Shown: positions 1 through 8,169 of the stretch, in pieces
How positions within the stretch are numbered: position 1 is the first letter of the stretch
Layout of the letters: each line of letters starts with the position of its first letter
DNA from: Spirogloea muscicola
Taxonomy: Eukaryota; Streptophyta; Zygnematophyceae; Spirogloeales; Spirogloeaceae
Length of the DNA: 32,197 bases
Direction of reading: 5' to 3'
NCBI GenBank assembly: GCA_009602725.1
Contig: WELB01000064.1
Span: 330,364 to 362,560 of the forward strand
Translations under genes and position numbers: made by a program
The notes under the pieces: model-generated
The model's database searches: none
Told to the model about the DNA's origin: nothing
Seen by the model: the letters and a program-made list of their open reading frames with translations, nothing else

Positions 1-60
1 GCCCCCCCCGGTCTCTTTTTCTCTTTCCACTCTCCCGCCCCGAAGGCCCCCCCCTATCTC

Positions 61-414
61 TGGTCAAGCAAGGTGAGCACCGGTCTGCACTACTGCGTCG
101 TCGTTGCGGACTGTCTTTCGTGACAACTGGTGTCACTGAACCACTTACCGCCTCGTTTCTCCTTCAAGCCAAGCGCTGCCTGAAGCGAATGCTCACAATC
201 ATTGATGGGAAGCATCCGAGCTTCGAAAAGGACGTTGAAGCCTGCCAAGCGAAGTACAAGCACCTCGACAAATCCTACAAGGAGGAGAAAGGAAGAGGGG
301 CACGAGTGGCGAGGCGGCATCAACTCTTTGCGGCAATGCAGCCCAGGTCGTTGACATCATCAACTTATATCCGGGATCGAAGCCTAACGTTAGCACTGCG
401 GCACATCTTGACAG
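61..414 (+). pseudogene. SANT/Myb-like gene remnant, short arm of palindrome M1
   Basis: This is one of two convergent copies of the same gene in palindrome M1. It starts just before a 5' splice site (TGGTCAAGCAAG, then GTGAGC at 73). A GT-AG intron spans about 73-168. The second exon encodes KHPSFEKDVEACQAKYKHLDK, then after a frame change GEAASTLCGNAAQ and GSKPNVST. The KYKRLDKSYK-type segment resembles the third helix of SANT/trihelix DNA-binding domains (inference from pattern). A few bases are missing after the acceptor relative to the other copies, and at least one frameshift separates the two halves, so it is not functional as read. The first SANT helix, present in the long arms, is absent here. 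Confidence 0.55.
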
Positions 415-487
415 CGTCGGGCTTCCGCCGACTGATCGAGGCCTCCTCCCTGGGCGCCATGCCCGGAAGATCCATCGAGGGACCCCC

Positions 488-1020
488 GCTGTCAAGATGC
501 GTTGTTGTGCTGACGTTCGGCTTCGACCCCTAATACGAGTCGATGATGCCAAATAGCTCGGCCGCAGTGCCGCAGAGAGTGGATGCCGCCTCGCCGCTTG
601 TGCCCCTCTTCCTTTTCTCGTCCTTATAGGATTTATCGAGGCGCTTGTATTTCTGCCGGCAGGCTTCCATGTCCTTGTTGAAGCTCGGATGCTTCTCGAC
701 AATGCTTGTGAGTATTCGCTTCCACTCAGCCAGCGCTTGGAAAGAAGGAGATTAGAGGCGGTGAGTGGTTCAGTGACACTGGTTGTCGGGAAGAACGTCT
801 GCAACGATGACGCAATAGTGGAGACCAGTGCTCACCTTGCTTGACCACGCCGCTCTTCTTGGCCAGCTTGGTGGCTTCTTCAGCTACTTCTGTCAATTCT
901 ATTTCGGCTTACCACAACCTTATCCCCATTTATAGAACCATTTGCTTTAGCGTGTAAGAGCTTTGACTACCCACTCATGTCTTTACGAGCCCCTGCCGTC
1001 ATCGCCGGGGTTGCTGCCAA
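488..1020 (-). pseudogene. SANT/Myb-like gene remnant, long arm of palindrome M1
   Basis: This is the best-preserved reading frame of the SANT-like gene. On the minus strand exon 1 ends LAKKSGVVKQ (to 836). The intron is about 835-736 and the acceptor has slipped to CAAG. Exon 2 then reads in one frame ALAEWKRILTSIVEKHPSF, NKDMEACRQKYKRLDKSYK, DEKRKRGTSGEAASTL, and runs to IIDSY. There a TAG at 532-530 replaces the glutamine codon seen in other copies. Further upstream (about 1020-945) the block RHEWVVK is recognisable but broken by a TAA and an extra base. About 70 bp absent from copy M2 lie between, with a CTATAAA string (minus, 936-930). The domain assignment is pattern-based. A role as transposon-linked DNA-binding protein is inference. 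Confidence 0.6.
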
Positions 1021-1306
1021 TGGATTATAGTATCCCCTCCGTCGGGCCGGCCCTCCAGGGCTGGGCCATGGAGCGACCCTCTACACACCCTCGGGTATTT
1101 GTGTATTTGTTTTTTCGTGTATTCGAAAGAAACGAATTTCACAATGGCCAAGAATAAAGGCAAGCACATGTTATGAAGTACATCACCAACTACACATTGA
1201 CCCGCTCAATGACCACGGGTCGATACACGAGAAGTGCTTGGGAAGGGTGGCACGTGAAGCACTAAAAGAAATGAGCCGAGACGGGACTCAGGAAACTGTA
1301 GCAGTG
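1021..1306. other. No recognisable gene
   Basis: This spacer lies between palindrome M1 and the segmental duplication. I see no coding signature, RNA gene or clear retrotransposon end. Confidence 0.5.
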
Positions 1307-1990
1307 ATGCCCAGCGAGAGACGCAGCTCTGCTGCTGCCTGCTGCCGCAGCCCGTCGCTGCAGCTCACTGCCGGCACTTCCTCGAAGTAAATCAGAATGT
1401 CTCCGGCCCTTGCGGAAACACTTGCTACTTGTGTACAAATGGAAGAGTCACCGCCTGCCGGTGGTGCTTCAGGGCAGGACCTCCGCTGCTGTGTGCGCTG
1501 GCGCTTGATTATGTAGGAGATTTTGCCACTAGAATTTTCTGTTTCCAAATCCCTATCAGGACTACGCTATTACTTTGGACTGCGTGTGCAGCGTAGGGTC
1601 ATCACACAGGTACTCTCTTCCGGAAGGCGTCATGGAGAGGAGTCTTGTAATATTGCCTTTTCTGTGCCATTCCAGACCTTGTCCATTTCTTTTAGGCTGG
1701 CCTCTCACAGTCATCTCCTCAGTCTTGAAGGAGCTGCTCATGTTCCCCTGCACCGCTTGTCGCCAGCTAACCTGGCCAACCCGTTCCACCCACATCAGGC
1801 AGTGTGTCTAACATGGGCAAGCACGAGAATCGTCTGTGGCATAGTCCCTCCAGACCGCAATGGGCAGCAAACCATATTTTGGAACCCCGACCGGCCTGTC
1901 CACAATGTTGCAGTACACCCCGTGCAGTACGCCCGGCATTGCATTCACTCTGGTTGGCAACAGACAGTCTGTTTCTGGCTGCAGGATAAG

Positions 1991-2187
1991 AAAAAAGCGC
2001 GGCCGAATTGACTGGTGGCTGGGAGAAGCCAGCCCAAAAGGAATGGACAAGCTCAAGAGGAGCCGAATGGCGCAGAAAGCAGGGGACTAAGTGCTAAGAC
2101 GACAAGGAGGCTCTCAGTAACCTCTAGTCAGCAAGTGCAGGTCAGAATAGCTAGAGGGCGGGAAGACGTCGCCTGTCGCCCGTCGAG
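1991..2187 (-). mobile_element. Retrotransposon 3' end (T2/e4), filled site
   Basis: Read on the minus strand this gives GDVFPPSSYSDLHLLTRGY-stop. A short UTR follows with CTTGTCCATTCC, the hairpin GGGCTGGC-TTCTC-CCAGCC, ACCAGTCAATTCGGCCGCGC and a T-rich end. Its limits are set by the homologous site in copy 2 of the duplication, where AGGATAAG runs straight into CTGCAGTTC (around 13951-13965). There is no clear target-site duplication; at most AG is shared. Confidence 0.8.
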
Positions 2188-2600
2188 CTGCAGTTCCCCT
2201 CCTTGGAATTCCAGCTCACAAGGCTTTTGCCACCAATGCAATACCATTTGCCGCTCAATCACGCTGTGCATGTTACGACCTTTGCAGTCAAGGAACTTAA
2301 GTTTACAGGCGGAAATGAGCCACCCCTGGCGGAAGCGGGAGGCGGCAGCCAAAGCGTGGGCTCCCCGCTAGTGGATAGCAAACGCCAAGGAACGCTGCAG
2401 GAAGATGGCATGGCGCATGCTGTACGCCCACACCAAGTAGGCAAGGCCCAAGGTAGGATTTGACAGGTCGCCTGAGCAAGTAGTGCGAATTCATAATGTT
2501 GAAGGTAATGAAAATGATTGCTGTTCTGAAGGTATCTTCACTGACTGTACTCAGTGTCCTGTTGCGCCTATCCAGAAGCACCTTCGTAAATTTTCATCCA
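2188..2600 (-). pseudogene. Degenerate retrotransposon C-terminus (copy 1)
   Basis: Minus-strand translation gives SMRHAIFLQRSLAFAIH, an in-frame stop, then AHALAAASRFRQG. This matches the block RMRLAVSLQRSLAFAVHLRAGRALAAASGFRQG of the better copies. Upstream, LLAQATCQ fits the LLxxLARQ segment. The terminal peptide appears to be KLKFLDCKGRN instead of SDLHLLTRGY, so this may be an older, divergent family. Stops and shifts show it is dead. It is shared with 13960-14330 and so predates the duplication. Confidence 0.45.
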
Positions 2601-3221
2601 GACACAGCACGATGGTATACTATTATAGCAGAATTTGCAGTTCAGAAGTAACGTAGTGAGCAACTTTTGTAGGAATCCCCTTAAAAACGTTGATTCATTG
2701 AGTTCACGTTCTGCAAGCCCAGTGTCTTTTTCGTAGTAGTCCATAATACCTGACACCACAGCTCGATCACAGCCTAGGAATGAATATAGTGTGAAGATCT
2801 TTACAGCTGGCTTGTTGTAAACTTCCGCTCAATAGCTTTTAATTCAGCAAGTGCAGACCAAAATAGCTAGATGGCGTCTTTCCTCCCAAGGATTGAGCTC
2901 CTTTTAGAGGAGCGAGGGCTGTGAAAAAACCAATCTGTGCCGTGCTTGACGTCTTGCTGGCATTCCTCGTCCAGACCAGACAGCGGACCCAGGCTGCAAG
3001 AGAATGGAGCACAGCCGACTTGTACTCACCAGGCTGATTGGACAACTGCAGTGCGAGTATCCACAGGAGTAAATAGATGGAAGCTGTTTACAGCAGGCAC
3101 TGCTTCCTGCAGCAGCAATTTGATTGCTGTACAGTGTCCAGGTTCGGAAGCTTCCACAGAAATCAACTTCGATGGGTTTTGGTCCACCTAAGGGCTATCA
3201 GATTACTCAATAGCACAATTG

Positions 3222-3722
3222 TCAGCTGTCCTGCGCTGGCGAGGTGGGGCGGGCGGTTGAAGCCGGCGGCTCAGGCTCAGGCGGCGGCGGCGGGGGGGCG
3301 CGGGCGCCCACCGTCGGGTAGCGGCACTTGGAGTCTCTATGCGCGACTCTGGCCGCCCACCGGTACTTCCTGACGGTGCCGTCGCAGAAGAAGTCGGGGC
3401 GGTTCTCCGCGTAATCGCACAGGGCGCGCGCAATACGGGTGACCTCCTTGTCAGAGTACCCAAACACGTCCCGACACCACGCGACGAAGGCCGCGAACTC
3501 GGCCAGGCCGAGGCGGCCGGACCAGCCCCCAAGCCACTCGTCGTATGCGGCGTTGCTGCCGTCCGTGGCGTAGGTGAGGAACTCGATGAGGGCGTCGAAC
3601 GCCTCCCCCAGCGCCTCCGCGCGCTGCAACCTGCGACGCAACCACTCGTCCTGCGCGGGCCCGATGGGGGGGCCGCCGTCCCCCTCGTCGTGGTTGTCGT
3701 CACGGGCGGCGCGCTCCGCCAT
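3222..3722 (-). CDS. Unrecognised GC-rich ORF (166 aa)
   Basis: The minus-strand frame from ATG at 3722 reads MAERAARDDNHDEGD, then a charged, partly helical region (DEWLRRRLQRAEALGEAFDA, later WCRDVFGYSDKEVTRIARAL). It ends in a proline-rich tail (PPPPPPEPEPP) before a stop at 3222. The frame is open further upstream to 3815. The amino-acid mix is plausible for a real globular domain plus disordered tail. I do not recognise a family, and there is no visible promoter or intron. It lies between the segmental duplication and the GC-rich module and may belong to another mobile element. Confidence 0.4.
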   Translation of the reverse strand: MAERAARDDNHDEGDGGPPIGPAQDEWLRRRLQRAEALGEAFDALIEFLTYATDGSNAAYDEWLGGWSGRLGLAEFAAFVAWCRDVFGYSDKEVTRIARALCDYAENRPDFFCDGTVRKYRWAARVAHRDSKCRYPTVGARAPPPPPPEPEPPASTARPTSPAQDS

Positions 3723-3989
3723 CCGGCGGCACGGCGGCAAGGCCCTCCGCGGCGGCGGCGGCAGCGGCGGCAGCGGCGGGCAGCGCCTCGACACGCGTGC
3801 CACGGGAGGGAGCACGGCGCCGGGTGGGTGAGTAGAAGAACCTGGAAATGTTGCGGCACATCAAGTTCTAAAGCGAATGGTGGAACGCCTTGCATGCATG
3901 CGTCATCACGCGACACCGTAGGAGGTGCGGCGGCTGTGCGCAAGCGGGCGGCGTGGGGGAGCGCCGGGCAAGGCGAGCATGCAGGCGGG

Positions 3990-4483
3990 CGGGGCAACGG
4001 CACCTGCGAGAGGGGACGCGGGCGGAGCGGGGCCGCGGCTGCCGGTGGCGCGGCGGTGGCGCGGGCGGNGTGCCCGGGAGCGCTGATCAAATGGGGGTGG
4101 TGCGGTACGGAAGCTTGTGGTGCGAAAAGAAAGGCGAAGAAGTGGCACTCCCAGCGGGGGCAAGGGCTGAAAAAAAAGGCGAAGGCGGCGGGGCGCCAGC
4201 CGGGTCTCTGCCTGCAGTCAGAGTTTCTTGCTTCACTCATGCTTTGATAGGCTGGCCTCTAACTGCCACCGCCCTCTCCTGAAAGCGTCTTTCCTTCTCC
4301 TTTTTGCCCGGCCGCGGACTTCCGTGTTTTGCCCGGCCGCGGACGCCCTTTCCTCGAGAACGCCGGGAGACGGCGCACGGCGGTCGCCGCGGCGTCGATT
4401 GGACGGCTCTGGACGGCCTGTGAAGAAATGCGCGTGTATTAAGAAGGTGTGAAGGTTGCGTGGGCGCTGCCGGGCGCAAAGAG
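3990..4483 (+). repeat. GC-rich module, copy G1 (contains an N)
   Basis: This shares GCGAGAGGGGACGCGGGCGG, GCGGCTGCCGGTGGCG and GGGAGCGCTGATC with 8170-8345 and 22919-23120. It then shares CCTCGAGAACGCCGGG and CGGACGGCCTGTGA with 8450-8545 and 23130-23240. The single N at 4069 falls where copy G3 has a run of GGC triplets, so the base call probably marks an unresolved GC microsatellite. Unlike the other two copies it is not next to a SANT arm. It is interrupted by other DNA (about 4093-4320), including the 35-bp insertion at 4140-4174. Confidence 0.6.
4140..4174 (-). mobile_element. 35-bp retrotransposon 3' end (e3) with 10-bp TSD
   Basis: The minus strand reads TTTTTCAGCCCTTGCCCCCG then CTGGGAGTGCCACTT, the e3 3' terminus seen for example at 31712-31743. 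It is flanked by identical 10-mers AAAGGCGAAG at 4130-4139 and 4175-4184. Direct repeats at the exact ends of a known 3' end indicate a bona fide retroposition of almost nothing but the terminus. Confidence 0.7.
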
Positions 4484-4760
4484 AAGAAGTGGCACTCCTA
4501 ATGGGGGCAAGTGCTGTGAAAAAAGAAAGAGCTCGCCCATTGCCGCTGTGAAAAGCCAGCCCGAAAGAGAATACAAAGGTTCGAAGGGGCCAAAAACGCT
4601 TAGCAGCTACGAAGAGGCCTGAAGAAGCTATGTCAGAACGGGGGGAGGATGGACCACAGAGAGAGAAAAAGGAGAAGCGCTTTCAACTTGACAGCAATGG
4701 CTGTGAGAGGCCAGCCCATGGACAAAGTCTAATTAAGGAGACTCTCATTGGCCTAGCAGA
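4484..4760 (-). mobile_element. Nested retrotransposon 3' UTR fragments
   Basis: Three or more minus-strand ends lie in a row. One is an e3 end (AAGTGGCACTCC at about 4487). Another is an e1/e2-like end (GAGCTCGCCCATTG at about 4529) with AAAAGCCAGCCC. A third ends with GAGAGGCCAGCCCATGGACA at about 4700. No coding tail is preserved. Confidence 0.55.
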
Positions 4761-4846
4761 ATAGGCGCAGTGGGTGAGTCTACCGACCCACTGATTCACC
4801 ATATTTCTATTTTAAACACAGGGCGTGCCCCGCGCCTTACCCTTCT

Positions 4847-5165
4847 TCTTTCCCTTGTCAATTCTTCTCGGGCTGGCTGTTCACAGCCCTTGCCCCGTTT
4901 GGAAGAGCCACTTTTTGTTTCCGGGCCGCGCTTTCCCGCCGCCGCCGCCGCCTCCGGGTCTCGGCGGAGTGCCTCCTTCCCCGCAGCGAGCTACTCTGAC
5001 CTGATGTTGCTCACTCGCGGGTACTGCGCTTCCCTAGTGTGTTGTCTTGTTTGGTAGTGTAGTCCTTTTCCAGCAACTCTTTCTTCGGCTTCAGACATTG
5101 TCCATTGTTTTTGGGCTGGCCTTGCCAGCCCTTCTTCTCTATGGGCGAGCACTTCTTTCCCTGGC
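4847..5165 (+). mobile_element. Two head-to-tail retrotransposon 3' ends
   Basis: First comes a hairpin end (GGGCTGGCTGTTCACAGCCC, about 4871-4920). It is followed by a T1 coding tail SGSRRSASFPAASYSDLMLLTRGY at about 4957-5029, where the stop codon TGA has become TGC. The UTR then runs to GGGCTGGCCTTGCCAGCCC and CTATGGGCGAGCACTTC (about 5120-5165). The second unit is thus a 5'-truncated copy placed directly behind the first. Confidence 0.65.
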
Positions 5166-5235
5166 CGGCGCCGCTCTGGGAGAAAGACAGTGGCTGTCCC
5201 AGAGGGAGAACTCAATCCGTTCCTTCTCCGAGAGA

Positions 5236-5353
5236 AATATTTAGTCAGCAAGTGCAGATCAGAATAACTAGAGGGCGGAAAAGCATCACCCCTGTCTGAA
5301 ACCAAAGGCAACAGCCAAGGCGCGGCCTGCCTTCGAGTGGATGGCAACCACAC
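5236..5353 (-). mobile_element. Truncated retrotransposon tail (T2)
   Basis: The minus-strand peptide DAFPPSSYSDLHLLTKY corresponds to the conserved terminal peptide. The usual GGTTACTGA end has been altered so the stop is lost. No UTR or hairpin follows before the next sequence. Confidence 0.55.
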
Positions 5354-5485
5354 AGCTATGCAAGCGGCTAAAATCGAACAGGAGCTTGCAAACCCCTAGT
5401 CAGCAGCTCAAGTCGGGGAATTGCTGATGAAAATTAATGAATACGCCTGCAGCAGACTTCCGCAGTTGAGCCCCTTTGCCATCTG

Positions 5486-6320
5486 GAGACCACCCAGAGG
5501 TATATGTTCTGATTATTATTGTATTTAGTATTATTAGTCATGTTGTTTCTACCTTCTCACGTAAGCTGTCTTTGCTTACTTAGGTATGGTATATGCACCA
5601 ATCAGTATCCTAGTTTTAGGTTTTATTGTAGGGGCTCACCACAATGTTTACAGTGGTGTTAGATGTAGATACTCGTGCTTACTTTACTGCTGCCACAATC
5701 ATCATTGCAGTACCAACAGGAATCGTTGTTAGTTAAATTGCTACTGTGTGGGGAGGTTCCATTGAGCTGAAAACACCTATGCTATTTGCTGTAGATATTT
5801 TCATCTTATTTACTATAGGACGGCTAACGGGATTTGTATTAGCTTACTGCAATTTGTATATCGTTTTGCATAATACTTACTATGTAATAGCCCATTTTCA
5901 TTATGTTCTTCTATGGGAGCTGTCTTTGCCTTATTCGCAGGATTCAATTATTGGATCAGGGAATATTTCGAGTCTTCAATATCAACGAACTTTAGGTCAA
6001 ATCCATATTTGGAGTACTTTTGTGGGTGTAAATTTGACCCTTTTTCCTATGCATTTCGTAGGACTTGCAGGTATGCCACGTCATATATCAGATTATCCAT
6101 ATGCATTTACGCCATGGAATGCCCTTTGTAGTTTCGGTTCTTATGTATCTGTAGTAGGTATTCCACTGTTCTTTTACATAGTATACCTGACTCGGAGTGT
6201 TGATAACAAATGTGCTGCTAGTCCCTGGGGTACACAAGATAATTCTACTACCATAGAATGGATGGTACAGAGCCCTCCAGCATTTCATACTGTAGAAGAG
6301 ATAACAGCTATCAAAGAGCT
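5486..6320 (+). pseudogene. cox1: Nuclear mitochondrial insertion: cox1 fragment
   Basis: This is the C-terminal half of cytochrome c oxidase subunit I, the haem-copper catalytic subunit of mitochondrial complex IV. Recognisable blocks in order are [123 protein letters not shown] and [12 protein letters not shown]. It is broken by at least four frameshifts (near 5568, 5643, 5912 and 5960) and by a TAA at 5734-5736 where tryptophan is expected. It is AT-rich against a GC-rich surround. Most tryptophans are TGG. The [12 protein letters not shown] segment is typical of plant and green-algal COX1, which is my main taxonomic clue. Confidence 0.92.
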
Positions 6321-7200
6321 CTGGAATGTGTTCTCGACCTATGTAATTGCTGCATGTGTGACGCGCAACACATGCTCACGCTGTCTTACAGAATATTGCA
6401 ACACCTCGGCTGAGGTATAGGGTCTGGTCGAAGAATGCATGCACGTGTTGCTAGATTGTTCAGCTCCCCACACTAGATATTGATAGCACATCAAGAGCCT
6501 CACTCCCACATCAATCAGAGAGCCTCAATCAGAGTCCTAGTATTCAGATCGATGGACTCGACATCTAGAATAATCTGTCGCAACAATTCTTCACCATTTG
6601 GGTCCTCACGTTCCATCTACAGATTCAAGATGCACCTTTGCATACACCTGACCTCGCAAAAGTAGGCGATTCAGATGCCAAGGGAACCATCGCCGCCAGA
6701 GAAGCTTGGGGCAGTTCATCACTCTAATGTAGTCAAGTTGGGTGCACAAAGGATGCAGCCGACTGGCGAACCTAGAGATTGGTACCTTCTATCGCTCGCG
6801 CTACAAGGTGCTTCCACTGACTCATCCCTCACTTGAATTCCTGAGAGTGCTCAGCTATTACCAAAAGGTGCATTGGCAAGACTTGGCTGCACTAGCGAGG
6901 GCGTCCCGGCAATTGCAGCTCATATGAGAGAGTGCTGATACATGAACAGGAAAGCCATCCTTCAGAAGGCCCAGTCCCTGGACAGCCGCAGTCGGTAGGG
7001 CAGCTGCAGCTGGTGGCTGCCATGGCAGCAGCTGACATGCCGGACGCAGCCTGCGACAGCGGCACAATGCCTCGCCGCCAATGCCAGCGCTACCAGCGCC
7101 AACAGCGCCAGCCGGCGGGGTCACTCTAGCGCGAAGGGGCACAAAGCCGATGCGCATCCCCGACCGCAACTTGGACGTCCGGGAGCAGCAAGTGCGGGAC
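6321..7200. other. No recognisable gene
   Basis: This AT-moderate sequence follows the cox1 fragment. It has a small direct repeat (TCAATCAGAG twice at about 6513-6533) and short open frames without family signatures. I cannot assign it. Confidence 0.45.
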
Positions 7201-7229
7201 AGTGGCGGAGGCGCAGGAAGAAGCAGCCC

Positions 7230-7282
7230 AATTGAAGAAGGTGGCTGAGAAAGGCCAGCCCAAAAGAAAGGACAGGCAGGCA
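7230..7282 (-). mobile_element. Possible 53-bp retrotransposon 3' end
   Basis: The minus strand carries TTTTGGGCTGGCCTTTCTCA then GCCACCTTCTTC, a hairpin-type terminus. A 7-mer GCAGCCC occurs at 7223-7229 and 7283-7289. No clean empty site is available, so the duplication could be chance. Confidence 0.4.
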
Positions 7283-7733
7283 GCAGCCCCGGCGATGACG
7301 GCAGGGGCACGTGGAGACATGAGTGGGTAGTCAAGCTTGTACACGCTAAAGGAGCCGCCGATCTGGCCAAGAAGAGCGGCGTGGTCAAGCAAGGTAAGCA
7401 CCGGTCTTACACTATCGCGTCATCATTGCCGACGGTCTTCCTCGACAATAGGTGTCACTGAAGCAGTTACCGCCTCTTGTCAGGCCAAGCGCTGGCTGAG
7501 TGGAAGCGAAGTCTCACCAGCATTGTCGAGAAGCATCCGAGCTTCAACAAGGATGATGAAGCTTGCCGAGCGGTTACAAGCGCCTCGACAGATTCTACAA
7601 GGACGAGACAAGGAAGAGGGGCACAAGCGGCGAGGCGGTGTCAAACCTTCGCGGCACTGCGGCCGAGCTCTCGACATAATCGATTCATATCAGGGGTTGA
7701 AGCCGAACGTCAGCACAACAGCACATCTTGACA
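7282..7733 (+). pseudogene. SANT/Myb-like gene remnant, long arm of palindrome M2
   Basis: Exon 1 (about 7282-7393) is open and reads GDDGRGTWRHEWVVKLVHAK, then GAADLAKKSGVVKQ. A consensus donor CAAG|GTAAGC begins an intron at 7394 that ends with CAG at 7483 (90 nt). Exon 2 continues GQALAEWKRSLTSIVEKHPS, FNKDDEACRA. A one-base deletion near 7575 shifts the frame. The following segment is then in frame as YKRLDRFYKDETRKRGTSGE. Tryptophans in helices 1 and 2 and the KYKRL-type third segment fit a SANT/trihelix DNA-binding domain. This copy defines the gene's 5' part best. It is still a pseudogene because of the frameshift. Confidence 0.65.
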
Positions 7734-7802
7734 GCGGCGGCTGCTCGACCGATCTTCCTGGCATGCTCCCAGGGAGGAGGCCTTACGGAAGAGGAATGCC
7801 GA

Positions 7803-8163
7803 CGATGTAAAGATGTGCTGTGGTGCTAACATTTAGCTTCGATCCCTGATCTGAGTCGATGATGTCGAAGACCTCGGCTGCACTGCCGCGAAGAGTTGAT
7901 GCCGCCTCGACGCACGTGCCCCTCTTCCTTTCTCCTCCTTGCAGGATTGTCGAGGCGCTAGTACTTCGGTCGGCAGGCTTCAACGTCCTTGTCGAAGCTC
8001 GGATGCTTCCTGACAATGGTGGTGAGAATTTGCTTACACTCAGCCAGCGCTTGGCCTGAGGGAGACAAGAGGCGGTGAGAGATAAAGTGACACCGGTTGT
8101 CGCGGAAGATCGTCCGCAACGATGACGCAATAGTGCAGACAGGTGCTCACCTTGCTTGACCAA
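7803..8163 (-). pseudogene. SANT/Myb-like gene remnant, short arm of palindrome M2
   Basis: The minus strand begins CTTGGTCAAGCAAG. The intron runs from GTGAGC at 8150 to CTCAG ending at 8056 (95 nt). Exon 2 reads QALAECKQILTTIVRKHPSF, DKDVEACRPKY, then a TAG and frame changes. Exon 1 helix 1 is missing, as in the short arms of M1 and M3. Confidence 0.6.
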
Positions 8164-8169
8164 GATAAG

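Larger units (their letters stand above)
61..1020. repeat. Palindromic SANT cassette M1
   Basis: Two copies of one gene face each other tail to tail around a core of about 80 bp (about 410-496). The core read on the minus strand, beginning CTTGACAGCG and containing GATCTTCCGGGCATG and CCCAGGGAGGAGGCCT, matches the cores of M2 (from 7727) and M3 (from 22472) read on the plus strand. M1 is therefore the same asymmetric element in the opposite orientation. One arm is long and includes exon 1. The other begins about a dozen bases before the splice donor. Confidence 0.7.
1307..3185. repeat. Segmental duplication, copy 1
   Basis: This is collinear with 13325-14951. Both begin ATGCCCAGCGAGAGACGCAG. 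Both share CAGGCAGTGTGTCTAACATG, and both end at GTGTCCAGGTTCGGAAGC and a few bases beyond. By eye identity is high but with many small indels. Copy 1 carries an extra retrotransposon 3' end at 1991-2187 and another plus-strand 3'-end hairpin near 1670-1735, both absent from copy 2. Degenerate minus-strand endonuclease-domain remnants lie inside at 2188-2600 and a terminal peptide at about 2846-2930. No intact gene is visible. Confidence 0.75.
7282..8163. repeat. Palindromic SANT cassette M2
   Basis: This has a convergent long arm (plus) and short arm (minus) around a core of about 80 bp (7727-7812) containing GATCTTCCTGGCATGC and CCCAGGGAGGAGGCCTTA. The element is in the opposite orientation to M1 and the same orientation as M3. 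The GC-rich module follows the short arm directly. Confidence 0.72.

Noticed and set aside
199-804. Long minus-strand open frame of 201 codons across the M1 core
   Set aside because: It reads through the intron and is out of frame with the SANT exons, giving serine/arginine-rich nonsense. The spliced frame is the meaningful one.
929-936. TATA box for the M1 long-arm gene
   Set aside because: The minus-strand CTATAAA lies inside a stretch absent from M2 and upstream only of short stop-filled frames. I mention it but do not call a promoter.
3203-4240. 345-codon minus-strand and 302-codon plus-strand open frames in GC-rich DNA
   Set aside because: They contain the N, overlap each other antisense and extend through the GC-rich module and a retrotransposon insertion. 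GC bias keeps stops rare. Only 3222-3722 minus looks protein-like.
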